DNA from: JABMRP01 sp964444795
GTDB taxonomy: Bacteria; Planctomycetota; Planctomycetia; Pirellulales; Thermoguttaceae
NCBI GenBank assembly: GCA_964444795.1
Contig: CAYUIQ010000008.1
Span: 1-64,000, forward strand
Direction: 5' to 3'
Length of the DNA: 64,000 nucleotides
The notes under the pieces are model-generated. The model saw only the letters and a list, made by a program, of their open reading frames with translations. It was not told the origin of the DNA and did not search any database. Positions 27,401 to 35,743 of the stretch are shown here, piece by piece. The stretch's first letter is position 1. Each line of letters opens with the position of its first letter. The translations under genes were made by a program, and so were the position numbers.

Positions 27401-28067
27401 AATTGTCGGCCTATTCAGACCATTCCATCAGGCAGACACCTCCACCACCCGCAAGTTCGGCGGGACGGGGTTGGGATTGGCCATCAGCAAACGGCTGGCG
27501 GAGAAGCTCGGTGGCGACATCGTCGTCAAGAGCACTCTCGGCGAAGGCAGCACGTTCACCGTCACGGTCGAAACCGGGCCACTGGACGGCGTGAAGTTGG
27601 CTGACAACCCGACCGACGCTCCAGTCGGAACGGATCCCGACAAGAAGCCGACCGCCCCCAAGACCAAACTCGGCGGTCGCGTCCTTCTTGCGGAAGACGG
27701 TCCCGACAATCAGCGCCTCATATCCTCCTTACTCAAGAAGGCGGGAACCGAAGTTGCCATGGCTGAGAATGGGCAGATCGCCCACGATCTTGCCCTCGCC
27801 GCACGAGACGAGGGGGCCCCGTTCGACGTGATCCTGATGGACATGCAGATGCCAGTCATGGACGGCTACGATGCGACCAGCAAGCTTCGCGAGACCGGCT
27901 ACTCCGGCCCGATCATCGCACTGACGGCGCACGCCATGAACACGGACCGGGACAAGTGCCTGGCGGCCGGCTGCGACGATTATATGGCCAAGCCGATCGA
28001 TCATGAGAAGTTGATTTCGCTGATCGCCGAATACGCCTCGCAAGAGACACGACAATCAACTCGATAA
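24474..28067 (+). CDS. Hybrid histidine kinase with four CBS and four PAS domains
   Basis: 1197 aa from ATG at 24474, preferred because AAAGGTG stands at the right spacing (ATG 24456 adds six residues). Residues about 20-280 hold four CBS repeats, each ending in a variant of VGILTETDIL. Then four PAS domains follow (about 290-400, 405-530, 530-655, 655-780), two of them with EAP/DGDTFVDCNEA-type signatures. A histidine kinase follows: H818 in SHEIRTPM, N box LINLTGNAIKFT, G boxes GIGMTEEQ and GGTGLGLAI. The C-terminal receiver has D1123 in LMDMQMPVMDG. No membrane segment: the protein is cytoplasmic. CBS domains usually sense adenylate nucleotides or SAM. It could control the aldehyde oxidoreductase operon; no output partner is adjacent. 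Confidence 0.92.
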   Translation: MLLDSTRIQIKDAPSDHLITSSRAWLEVGDVMSANVTTVSSDETVVSAVKTMSGNKISCIVVVDHAKVVGILTETDILKRIAGRDSDFDKRSVAEIMSSPVETVPRDLSVLEAAEISEKRHIKRLPVLENKRLVGLVTQTDIVRTMTSCGVWKDVADIMSRNVAVVQKTATVAEAAQVMTSRNISCVVALEGDEVVGILTERDLLSKIVARHRDPTLATMEEVMSSPVATVPPDHSVFSASRTMEAKGVRRLVVMEGERLCGVVAQTDIFRAAKRKLDEAERENLRLLGQSENNVYTSDLDGKTTYVNPAFLRLFEVPDPGEFIGQPFLPERFWLDPKDRLRVLPELRKGNVDIEELTLKTSKGKRIHVMLFSASTRNARGELNGTQGILYDVTEKKELVALREAKEALRESERRFMDVLHTSDDAILLIDGDTFVDCNEATARMLGYCDREELLMTHPSELSPPSQRDGMNSFEKANEMIRTALEKGFHRFEWMHRKADGEDFPVEVSLTPIPYQGRTILHCLWRDLTDRNRAAEQLLRSETKFRTLYDSTSDAVMLLDEKGFFDCNDATVRIFGCKDKAEFRTKHPADLSPAEQPCGTSSLNLANRRIATAMKNGRNQFDWMHKKLDTGKTFPAEVLLNALELDGRSVLQAVVRDITDRKRAEEALLESEERFRRFAMASGYGFSMGELSGQLLFANAAALRIAEENSEEAFTNKTFYQYYTPKDAERLKQQILPIVLEKGRWVGEVPLLSARGNLIATEQNIFLIRDEQGTPRMVGNIITDITERKQSEVELAKTRDKAEAANRAKSEFLANMSHEIRTPMTAILGFSHMLAESVTEPEQLAAATTIKQNGEYLTGIINDILDLSKIEAGMLEVERIECSPCRILSEVISLMRVRAQAKDLPLEIEYDGPIPQTIQSDPTRLRQMLINLTGNAIKFTEVGKVRLVVRLLDAESDEPTVQFEVVDSGIGMTEEQIVGLFRPFHQADTSTTRKFGGTGLGLAISKRLAEKLGGDIVVKSTLGEGSTFTVTVETGPLDGVKLADNPTDAPVGTDPDKKPTAPKTKLGGRVLLAEDGPDNQRLISSLLKKAGTEVAMAENGQIAHDLALAARDEGAPFDVILMDMQMPVMDGYDATSKLRETGYSGPIIALTAHAMNTDRDKCLAAGCDDYMAKPIDHEKLISLIAEYASQETRQSTR

Positions 28068-28147
28068 CAGGCTCTTTCGAGGCATGTGTGACGGGACGGG
28101 TCCTCGTATTGACGGACTCGACGGGTCAGGCTCGTGGCGGGTTCCGT

Positions 28148-31100
28148 TCACTCGCCCAAGCAGATGAGTTTGCCGTTTTTCAGGGAGATGAACAGGTGGT
28201 TGTACGCCGCCGCGGCGCCGTCGAAGACGGGGTCGCTCTGGAGCCGGTGTTCGGCCAGGCGCTTGCCCGTCTTGGCCGAGTAGACTCGCAGGACCGACTC
28301 GTGCGGGTCGGGGTTATCCTTGGATAGAGCCCGACCCGTCTTCAGTTGGATCGCCAGCGCGTCGAGCCAGCCGGCCAGGAAGAGGTTGTCGCCGGCCAGG
28401 ACCATCGCGCGAGGTTGAAAGGGCTCGGTGATCGACCACGACGAGCCGGCCGACTCGCGTCGCCCGGCGGAACTCTTGGCCGATATCATCGAGCCGATCG
28501 GGAAGAACGACTCCTCGTAGCGAGTGAACTTCTGGTGGAGATGGCCGTCCTGCTTGTACTTCTTGTACTGCGACGAACGCTGGTGCTTGAGCCTCGTGTA
28601 AGGATTGCCCACGCTATACGCGGCGTTATCGTCGAACACGACAAGCTGGCCCGTGGCGCCGTTGGCCTTCCAAGTTTGGCGGTGGAACCATGTGTTGTCG
28701 AGCAGGCCCTTGGAGGAATTGAGCATCTGGCCCCCGCCACCCTTGGTTAGCGTCTTGTCCAGGCGGACCTGCCGCATCGAGATGGACTGGCCGTCGGAAA
28801 CCAGGATATCGACCAGCGCTCCGGTGGGGCTCACACGCTTGCGCGTCGTCGGCGGAGGAGCGATGGCGCTGTCGTCGCCTTTGGCCCAGTAGCCCGAGGC
28901 CAAGACGCGGCTGTGCAGTTCCTTGCCCGTTCGCACATCCAACCCGTAGACGCGGATGCCGCCGTCCAGGTTGGTCGACCGCCCGGCGGCGAAGTAGACC
29001 ACGTCGTCGAGCACCAGCACACTGCCGCTGACGGCCAGCGGTGATTCCAGCCGGTTCTCCGAGCCAATCCTGCGCTCCAGGGCGGAGACTTTGAATCGCC
29101 ACGCCAGGCGGCCGCTGCTGGCGTCGAGGCAGTAAACCGACCCGTCGCCGCAGCCGACGAGGCACAGGCCGGCGGGGTGAATCGTGGGCGGTGAGTCGAC
29201 CGGGCCGTTGGCCAGGAACTTCCACACCGGATTGCCGTTGCTCCGGTCGAGGCAATGGACCGTGTAGGCGTCTTTTTCGGCGACGTAGATCTTGTCTCCG
29301 GCGACGACCGGCGCGGTAATGCCCGGGCCGATAGCGGCCTCCCACTTGGTGGTCAGCTTGTCGGCGACTTGGGCGCCGGTTGCTCCGCTCCTCGCGATAT
29401 TGCCCCGGTACGTCGGCCAGTCGTTCGATTGCGAATTCTGGCCGACCGATTGCGAATTCCGGCCGAAGGCGGGTCCCTTTTCGACCACCGATGCGATCTC
29501 GATGTCGTCCATCGAGTTGCTTTCCAACAGCGCAAAGAATCCGTTGATCTTCACGCTGGAGTAGCATTGGCAGGGGTCGGGCGGAACGTAGATGCAGCCG
29601 TTGGCGGGCAGGATACCGTATTGGCAGATCCCGCGGACCCACTGGTTGGTGGTGCTCTGCCTCGTCTCGAGGTCGACCAGTTGGATGCCGCTATAGCCAA
29701 TCAGCAGATAGCGCTCGGTGGCCTTGTCGCGGTAGCAGCGGTGGTGGTGCTGGTTGTGGGCGAACGGCAGCAGGTCGGTGATCTCGCCCGTGGTGATATC
29801 CACGGCGACGCTCGTTTTGGCCTCGTTGAGGAAGTTGGTTTTGGGAATCGCGATGCCCGAGCGGACAATCCCCTCGCGGTCGGTCGTGCTCTCTCGCCAG
29901 ATCGACTTGGAGAGCGGCTCGGTCCAAAGCTTGCCGTCGATCAGGAACAGGTCGCCCGGCGAGCCGAAGCCGATGGCGCCCTTGTTCTCCCAGAGCGTCG
30001 ATCCGTCCTTGATCGAGTAGCCGCGTATACGGTCCCACTTCAGCAGCGTGACCACGTCCTCACCGATCGCGACCGTCGGGGCATAGCTGCGGATGAACAT
30101 CCCCTCGGTCTCGAACGGCGACTTCCATCGCGGCATGCCGGTCTTCGCGTCGAGACAGCGGAGGTCGTTGTTGTCAAGGTAGTAAACGTTGTCGCCCTTG
30201 GCCGACAGCGACAGCGGCGTGATGTGCTTGAGATTCTCGCCGGTTGCGTCCCAGAGTTTCTTGCCCGTTGTGGCGTCGTAGGCGATGATCGACTTTGGCG
30301 ACGTGGGTGTTTCACGCTCGGCCAGCTCCCAGTAACCGTGGCAGCCGTCGGACTTGTCGAGCAGGATGTCCGGGTCGCCCTTGACCACCAACAGCATACC
30401 GTTGTGGTGAATGATCTCCTCGGTCTTCTCCGAGTTCTCGTAGGTCAGCAGCGTCTCGCCCGTCCGGCCGTCGAGCTTCATCACCGGTGCGGTGAAGCCG
30501 AGCGTGACGTAGACGTCGGAGCCGACCGAAACGAGGCGGCGGGGCAGTTGCTTGGGCCCGGCGCGGAAGTTGTAGAGGTGTGTCATCCACGTCGGGATGT
30601 CGCGCTTCCACAGCAGCTTGCCGTTGAACGCGTCGCGGGCGACAAGTTTCCAGTCCGGCGGGCGATGGATGACGGAAATCTCGCCTTCGTCGTGGATGTA
30701 GAAGACGCGTCCGTCGCTGGAAGTCATCGCGCTGAAGCTGGCCAGCGCATCGTGGTGCCGCGTGTGCCGCGGCCCGGCGTACCACTGCAGGTGACGCGGG
30801 TGGCCCACCTTCTCGTCCTTGCTCACCGCATTGCCCGACGCGTCGTATAGGAAATGCGTCCATTCGTCCATCTCCGCCGGCCACGGCTTGGTGTATTGGA
30901 TCCAGCCGTCCGGTCCGCCGGTTTTCTCCAGGCCCACGGCCGTCAGGTTCAGAGTGTCGCCCTTGACCAGCGCGACCCCGTTGGGCACGAGCACGCGAGC
31001 GACTTCGTTGGCCGTCAACCTCGCGGCGTCCTCAAGCACGATCAAATTGACGATGTTGTCGCCATGGGGCAGGTTCTTTCCGTCGTATTGTTCGGCCGAG

Positions 31101-31369
31101 ACCTTGCCGTACAACCCCAGCGAGTCGATATGCACCTTGGCCTTGGCCACGTCGGTCGCGTCGGTATCCAGCCCATGCACCAGCAGCCTGTCATCCGTAT
31201 GCAACGCCGCGGTCATCCTGCCATCCCCGCAGCCGATGTGTACCGCCACGCCGCCGCTGACGCCCGATTCCCGCGGCAAATCACTCGCCGCCGGCTCTCC
31301 CAGGGCCGAACCGGCCACCGCCAGAAACATTGCAGTCGAGACCAACACGGTCGTTTTCCAATCGCTCAT
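28148..31369 (-). CDS. Secreted methyltransferase-like / PQQ-like beta-propeller fusion
   Basis: 1073 aa. Residues 1-24 are a signal peptide (LVSTAMFLAVAGSALG). Residues about 35-140 have a Rossmann look of class I methyltransferases (VAVHIGCGDGRMTAAL, VNLIVLEDAARL), but exported SAM use is improbable, so the domain may only bind. Residues about 150-1070 are PQQ-like propeller repeats with W motifs such as GKLLWKRDIPTWM and GNPVWKFLANG. A 7-residue tandem repeat (NSQSVGQ, NSQSNDW) marks a linker near 640. Its role is unclear; PQQ-like propellers of this kind in planctomycetes are usually scaffolds or dehydrogenase relatives. It stands alone on the minus strand. Confidence 0.75.
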   Translation of the reverse strand: MSDWKTTVLVSTAMFLAVAGSALGEPAASDLPRESGVSGGVAVHIGCGDGRMTAALHTDDRLLVHGLDTDATDVAKAKVHIDSLGLYGKVSAEQYDGKNLPHGDNIVNLIVLEDAARLTANEVARVLVPNGVALVKGDTLNLTAVGLEKTGGPDGWIQYTKPWPAEMDEWTHFLYDASGNAVSKDEKVGHPRHLQWYAGPRHTRHHDALASFSAMTSSDGRVFYIHDEGEISVIHRPPDWKLVARDAFNGKLLWKRDIPTWMTHLYNFRAGPKQLPRRLVSVGSDVYVTLGFTAPVMKLDGRTGETLLTYENSEKTEEIIHHNGMLLVVKGDPDILLDKSDGCHGYWELAERETPTSPKSIIAYDATTGKKLWDATGENLKHITPLSLSAKGDNVYYLDNNDLRCLDAKTGMPRWKSPFETEGMFIRSYAPTVAIGEDVVTLLKWDRIRGYSIKDGSTLWENKGAIGFGSPGDLFLIDGKLWTEPLSKSIWRESTTDREGIVRSGIAIPKTNFLNEAKTSVAVDITTGEITDLLPFAHNQHHHRCYRDKATERYLLIGYSGIQLVDLETRQSTTNQWVRGICQYGILPANGCIYVPPDPCQCYSSVKINGFFALLESNSMDDIEIASVVEKGPAFGRNSQSVGQNSQSNDWPTYRGNIARSGATGAQVADKLTTKWEAAIGPGITAPVVAGDKIYVAEKDAYTVHCLDRSNGNPVWKFLANGPVDSPPTIHPAGLCLVGCGDGSVYCLDASSGRLAWRFKVSALERRIGSENRLESPLAVSGSVLVLDDVVYFAAGRSTNLDGGIRVYGLDVRTGKELHSRVLASGYWAKGDDSAIAPPPTTRKRVSPTGALVDILVSDGQSISMRQVRLDKTLTKGGGGQMLNSSKGLLDNTWFHRQTWKANGATGQLVVFDDNAAYSVGNPYTRLKHQRSSQYKKYKQDGHLHQKFTRYEESFFPIGSMISAKSSAGRRESAGSSWSITEPFQPRAMVLAGDNLFLAGWLDALAIQLKTGRALSKDNPDPHESVLRVYSAKTGKRLAEHRLQSDPVFDGAAAAYNHLFISLKNGKLICLGE

Positions 31370-31680
31370 CCGTCATCTCCATGCACGGTATTATCGACGC
31401 CGGGCCAGGCTGGTGTTCTTCAACACCACCTATCATTCTCACCGCCACCATTGTACCACGCACGGGTTGGAAATGACACGCGGACTCGGTAACAACAAGC
31501 CGTAAGGCTGCCGACGCCTCTGCTTCCTCGCTAACCACGGTGGACGCCCCTGCTCGATCTCTTTCGCGTCCATCGCAACCAGGCCGAACCCGCCCCGGCC
31601 GACAACCGCACCGGCTGGCACGTGTCCGACGATCATGGCCCTCTTGCCCGCGGTGGTTCTTTCTGGCTTGAAAACGGGTC
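31370..31680. other. Intergenic region
   Basis: 311 bp upstream of the PQQ fusion and downstream of the antiporter. Minus-strand open frame here codes for nothing protein-like that I recognise. A fragment reading GHVPAGAVVGRGGFGLV resembles a kinase glycine loop but is too short to support a call. Confidence 0.4.
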
Positions 31681-32676
31681 TCACGAGAGTCGTGGCAAGA
31701 AGTCAAGCACCCATCGTGCCAACCCGATGGCGACGAGAATAAGTCCTTCCAGACGAGATACCCGCCACCCGGTTCGCATGAACACCAAAACGAGGAATAC
31801 CATCGCCGACAACGAAACCAGCGATACGCGGGCGGCCACGTCGACCTCGATCGTCCGCAACATCCCGGCAAGGCCGAGTACGCCCAGCAGATTGAAAATA
31901 TCACTTCCAATCAGGTTGCCGGCGCTGATGCCGTAACGACCCTTCAACACACCGGCCAGGCTGGTGGCCAGTTCCGGAGCGGAGGTCCCGGCGGCAACGA
32001 TTGTCACCCCGATCACCCACTCGCTGATGCCGCTTTCTCTGGCGATCGCTGACGCGGAACCGATGAGCAGATGAGATCCACCGACAATGCACGCCAACCC
32101 CACAACGAGCATGAGGCAGTCTCTCGGAAGTGAATGTTTGTCCTTGCCAAGGACCACGGGTTTGATTCCCCGTTCATTCTCCGGCAACACCTTGCGCTTC
32201 ATGAACAGGTAGCCCAAGTAAAGGCCGAGCAAGACCAGTAGCAGTACGCCGTCGTACCGGTCGAGCCGCAGGTCCCAACCGATGAGAACCAACAGCAGCA
32301 ACGTGGTCCCGGCAAGAACCGAACCGTCCCGCCAGAGTAGCGTGGAGTTCGTCGGCATTGCCCGCACAATGGCACAGCCACCAAGAATGAACCCGAGATT
32401 GAAGATATTGGAACCCACGATGTTGCCGACCGAAATGTCCCCTTGACCCTTGAAGGCGGCAATCAGCGTAACCGCGAATTCTGGTGCCGAGGTTCCCAAC
32501 GCCACCACCGTCAGCCCGATGACCAACTCGGAGATGCCCAGCCGCTTGGCAATCCGTGTGGCGGAGTCGACCAATAGATGTGCTCCGCCGCCGACGACGC
32601 AAACGGTCAGAAACACTACCAGACCGTTGGCCCATACAGGCGCACGTTCCATGCTGATGTCGAAGATGTCTCCCAT
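31681..32676 (-). CDS. Calcium/sodium:cation antiporter (CaCA family, YrbG-like)
   Basis: 331 aa, about ten hydrophobic segments. The two inverted alpha repeats carry the ion-binding motifs: VIGLTVVALGTSAPEFA and VIGVTIVAAGTSAPELA, with GNIVGSNIFNL and GNLIGSDIFNL. The Glu of SAPE in each repeat is the key ligand. It exchanges Ca2+ against Na+ or H+ across the inner membrane. ATG at 32676 follows AGGAG. It lies 57 bp after the disrupted LysR-type gene on the same strand and may be its target or its operon partner. Confidence 0.93.
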   Translation of the reverse strand: MGDIFDISMERAPVWANGLVVFLTVCVVGGGAHLLVDSATRIAKRLGISELVIGLTVVALGTSAPEFAVTLIAAFKGQGDISVGNIVGSNIFNLGFILGGCAIVRAMPTNSTLLWRDGSVLAGTTLLLLVLIGWDLRLDRYDGVLLLVLLGLYLGYLFMKRKVLPENERGIKPVVLGKDKHSLPRDCLMLVVGLACIVGGSHLLIGSASAIARESGISEWVIGVTIVAAGTSAPELATSLAGVLKGRYGISAGNLIGSDIFNLLGVLGLAGMLRTIEVDVAARVSLVSLSAMVFLVLVFMRTGWRVSRLEGLILVAIGLARWVLDFLPRLS

Positions 32677-32733
32677 GCTTCCGCTCCTGTGTGAGGCCGA
32701 TATGCATTCGCCACCGACTTGCCGATCATGTTG

Positions 32734-33651
32734 TCATGGCGTGCCGAAAAGTTCCTCGCGAGCGGTTTCGGAGATCGCCACCACGGCGGGATGCTTCAGC
32801 TTCCTTTCGACCGAGATGGCGTAGTACCGTTCTTTAACGTCCGGCACTTCCCCGATCGGGCGAACGCGGTACTGCCGGCAAATCTCTTTCTCGATAGCCG
32901 ACGGCGCGGCAAAGAGCCCGACTCCTTCCTGGGCGAAGACCCCCAAGAGTGCGCTGTCCTCGAATTCGGCCACAACTTGGGGCCGAATGTTCTGAGACTC
33001 AAACCAGTGGTCTAGGGATCGCCGCAGGGCCGTGCGACCCAGCGGTAACAGAAATGGCGCACCATCAAGAGACCGGGGAAACCCCCGACGGAATTTCCGA
33101 GCCAGTTCAGCCCGGCCGAAAACGGACACGCTACATTCACCCAGCAGGTGGCTGTACGCCCTCACATTGACCGTAGGTCCGATGGGCGAATCGGAGAGCA
33201 CGATGTCCAAACGGTGTGCGGCGAGTTACATCAGCAAGTCATCGAGCTTGCCCTCGTCACACGTCAACTGAACCGGCTCCGGAAGCTGCAACGCGGGTTC
33301 GAGCAATCGGTACGCGATCAGCTTGGGCAAGACATCGGCCACGCCTACCAGGAACCGTAAGGGACTTCCCGTCGGCCTTCCCTGCAAGACATCCGCCAGC
33401 TCTTTCCCGAGCGAGAAGATCTCATCCGCATACCGCAGTACCAGTTGCCCGGTCTCGGTCAGGACCAGATTGCGCCCGACCCGTTTGAACAATGGGTCGC
33501 CGACCGATTTCTCCAGCTTCCGCAGTTGACTGCTGATGGTCGGCTGAGCCACGTGGAGTTGCTCGCAGGCCCGAGAAATACTGCCCTCGCGCGCGACGGT
33601 CCAGAAGTACAAGAGGTGGTGGTAGTTGAGCCAATCCATGCTAGCAATCAT
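32734..33651 (-). pseudogene. LysR-family regulator (NhaR-like) interrupted by an in-frame stop
   Basis: Two open parts in one frame: 33229-33651 gives the helix-turn-helix (REGSISRACEQLHVAQPTIS) and the start of the effector domain, ending KLDDLLM at a TAA (33226-33228). The frame resumes at once as LAAHRLDIVLSD and ends at 32734. Together they give about 305 residues, the normal length of LysR/NhaR proteins. NhaR proteins regulate Na+/H+ antiport in response to Na+. A single base change (for instance GAA to TAA) explains it. The gene is upstream of the CaCA antiporter. A second, shorter product from TTG 33210 is possible but lacks the DNA-binding part. Confidence 0.8.
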
Positions 33652-33690
33652 GTATAGATATTACCTATGGGAACACTACACAAATTCTAT

Positions 33691-33719
33691 TTGTCAATAT
33701 ATCTCCTTGTGCGGATAAT
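33691..33719 (+). promoter_or_regulatory. Sigma-70-type promoter of the hibernation/DksA operon
   Basis: TTGTCA (33691-33696), 17-base spacer, GATAAT (33714-33719). It lies about 60 bases before the hpf-like start codon at 33781. Confidence 0.65.
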
Positions 33720-33780
33720 GACAAGGGTGAGACAAGAAAGAATCATCAGCGACGTCACACGACAAGCCCAGGAGGATGCC

Positions 33781-34182
33781 ATGCGATTCTCGGTCTCCGG
33801 CGACCGTGTCAAAGTAACTACAGGCCTTCGCGAGTACGTCGACCGCCGTTTGTACTTCGCTCTGGGGCGATTTGGCCCGGCAATCGATCACGTGAGCGTA
33901 CGGGTGGGGGATGCCAATGGACCCCGCGGAGGGATCGACAAGAATTGCCAGATTGTGATCAAGCTGCGGGCTTCCGGCAGTAGCCTCATTGCCGTCGACG
34001 ACAACGACGAAGACCTGCGTGCCGCTGTCGCCCGGGCGAGCAACCGCGCCGGGAGAACCGTGGCGCGAGCCATCGAGCGTAAACGCCGCAAGAGAGTATA
34101 TCAGCGGCGACGTCTGCCGGTGGAGGACATCTCATGCGCGATGCAACTTGACGGTCAAGACGATCTGGAGCTAAGGCTATGA
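33781..34182 (+). CDS. HPF/RaiA-like ribosome hibernation factor
   Basis: 133 aa. ATG at 33781 is preceded by AGGAGG. The sequence MRFSVSGDRVKVTTGLREYV, then DHVSVRVGDANGPRGGIDK is the family's beta-alpha-beta core; the C-terminal half has many basic residues (RAIERKRRKRVYQRRR), which fits contact with 16S rRNA. Such proteins inactivate 70S ribosomes or form 100S dimers in starvation. It overlaps the DksA-like gene as ATGA, hence one operon. Confidence 0.85.
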   Translation: MRFSVSGDRVKVTTGLREYVDRRLYFALGRFGPAIDHVSVRVGDANGPRGGIDKNCQIVIKLRASGSSLIAVDDNDEDLRAAVARASNRAGRTVARAIERKRRKRVYQRRRLPVEDISCAMQLDGQDDLELRL

Positions 34183-34550
34183 ATGCGGAAGACTCAAGAC
34201 CGTACAAAGAGCGGCTTCTCGCCTTGCGAGCCCGGCTCCGGGGCGACGTAAGCCAGATGGCCGACGCCGTGCTGGAGAAGACGCCCATGCAAGCCACCGG
34301 CGACTTGTCTGCCATGCCAATTCACATGGCGGACGTCGGCACCGACAACTTCGAGCGGGAGTTCACGTTGACCTTGATGGAAAGCAAGGACCGGACTCTC
34401 GAACAAATCGAAGCAGCATTAGAGCGTATCGAAGACGGCATCTACGGCGTGTGTGAGGAGTGCGACGCAAAGATCCCCAAGGTCCGGCTCAACGCCATCC
34501 CATATACCATCCTATGCATGAAATGTTCGTCCCGGCTCGAACTCGACTAG
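34179..34550 (+). CDS. DksA/TraR-family C4 zinc-finger protein
   Basis: 123 aa. Helical coiled-coil N-terminus, then a zinc finger with C92, C95, C113 and C116 (CEECDAK, CMKC). Proteins of this type bind the RNA polymerase secondary channel and act in the stringent response, together with ppGpp. Translationally coupled to the hibernation factor, so both may respond to starvation. It is shorter than DksA (151 aa in E. coli) and lacks some acidic residues expected at the coiled-coil tip, so polymerase action is likely but not certain. Confidence 0.88.
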   Translation: MNAEDSRPYKERLLALRARLRGDVSQMADAVLEKTPMQATGDLSAMPIHMADVGTDNFEREFTLTLMESKDRTLEQIEAALERIEDGIYGVCEECDAKIPKVRLNAIPYTILCMKCSSRLELD

Positions 34551-34619
34551 ACGGGCCGACTATGCCCGAACTGAACGCGCACAAGGCGCCAGGATCGTCC
34601 CCGGTCAGGAGAACGCGAG

Positions 34620-35012
34620 ATGGCCAGAATCAAGCGTCTCTGGTTGTTCACCGTCACAGCCAGCGAAACCTATGCAGGTACGCGCGCTCAGCTTCGGCTA
34701 GAGATAGCATCCCCCAATGGGGGGAAAGTCTGGGACGACCTTGGAGACCCCCGGCAGAATGATCGCGAGCTGGGGCAAACCGGCTGCGAGGAATTGGTCT
34801 TGTCGGAAGCGGACCATCTTGACGACACGCAGATCAAGGAGATCCGGCTGCGAATTCACGATGCGCATGATGCCTGGATGCCTCGGTCGATTTGGGTCGT
34901 TTCCGAGAACGTCGACGGGGGTATCAGGCTTCTGAGCGCTAACCCAGATTGGAATCGGTGGTTCGACCCCGAATCGAGGCCCGGATATGCCTTGCGTCTG
35001 TTGCCTCAGTAA
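34620..35012 (+). CDS. Hypothetical PLAT/LH2-like small protein
   Basis: 130 aa from ATG at 34620 with AGGAGAAC upstream. I do not recognise the family for sure. The fold looks beta-rich, with conserved W residues (WVVSENVDGGIRLL, WNRWFDPESRPGYAL), which recalls PLAT-like beta-sandwich domains. No signal peptide. It is 69 bp after the DksA-like gene and may belong to the same transcript. Confidence 0.5.
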   Translation: MARIKRLWLFTVTASETYAGTRAQLRLEIASPNGGKVWDDLGDPRQNDRELGQTGCEELVLSEADHLDDTQIKEIRLRIHDAHDAWMPRSIWVVSENVDGGIRLLSANPDWNRWFDPESRPGYALRLLPQ

Positions 35013-35088
35013 CCGATGAACGGCGGAATCCTTGACCGGCGAGACGGCCCACCACCCTGAAAAGTGCAGAGTGACCCGGGAGAGTACG

Positions 35089-35427
35089 ATGGAAGAGCCG
35101 AAGTACGAGGACCACAAATTCGATCCTCCAGCAGGTTGCCTCTTGCGGCTCTTCTGGATGCTGATCGGAAATGTGCTCTTGCTGTTTTGCGCCTATGGTG
35201 TTTTCCAGCATCGCTCCAGTGTGCTCGGCATGGCAGATGCTCTCTACTGGGCAATCGTTGGTTCCCTTCTCGCCGCGAGGTACGTTGATATCCGATACCT
35301 TCATGGGACTACATCCGACGGTGACCCCGCGACGATGACCCACTGGCGTCGTTACGCAACGGTTCTGGGCGTGGTTTCCACGGGCCTGTGGCTTGGCGCG
35401 CATGCCATAGCATACTACAGGACGTAG
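35089..35427 (+). CDS. Hypothetical small membrane protein
   Basis: 112 aa from ATG at 35089 after GGGAGAG. Three hydrophobic segments (about 16-36, 40-60, 83-105) follow a charged N-terminus. No family recognised. Likely inner membrane. Probably part of the stress operon starting at 33781. Confidence 0.55.
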   Translation: MEEPKYEDHKFDPPAGCLLRLFWMLIGNVLLLFCAYGVFQHRSSVLGMADALYWAIVGSLLAARYVDIRYLHGTTSDGDPATMTHWRRYATVLGVVSTGLWLGAHAIAYYRT

Positions 35428-35743
35428 AAGGCACCTCAAATTGAGCCCAACTCCTGCGCGGAGTTCGCTCTTGCAGAAGGGCCGGAACAGGGCGAGCAGA
35501 TCCTCTCGATAATCCTGACGGCGTTCTGGAAGCCAGAGCCCACGGAGACGGAATCGCCCGAGCGTCTCATGCGGGCGGATAGTTTCCAAGGCCTCCTTTG
35601 GTCTCCATCGATAATTCGCTATGATGGGTGAGGTGCTCGATCTTTTCGTGAGGAAGGCACGGAACGTGAACAATTACTTACGCTTAGGGCCGCAGGCGCA
35701 TTTCGAGTTGTGCGAGGAAAGGAAAACTTGTAGGAGATTTTCC
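35428..35743. other. Intergenic region before DUF302 gene
   Basis: 316 bp. The upstream in-frame codons of the DUF302 gene look noncoding. A minus-strand reading (RPHETLGRFRLRG) might be a relic of a transposase, but the evidence is thin. Confidence 0.35.

Noticed and set aside
28148..31369. Long plus-strand open frame antisense to the PQQ fusion
   Set aside because: It is a shadow of GC-rich codons; the minus-strand protein has a signal peptide and clear propeller repeats.
31439..31684. Minus-strand open frame with a glycine-rich GRGGFG loop
   Set aside because: Too short for a kinase, no further kinase motif, and no ribosome site.
35428..35620. Possible transposase remnant on the minus strand
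   Set aside because: Only a vague resemblance in one short stretch; no inverted repeats or catalytic residues found.
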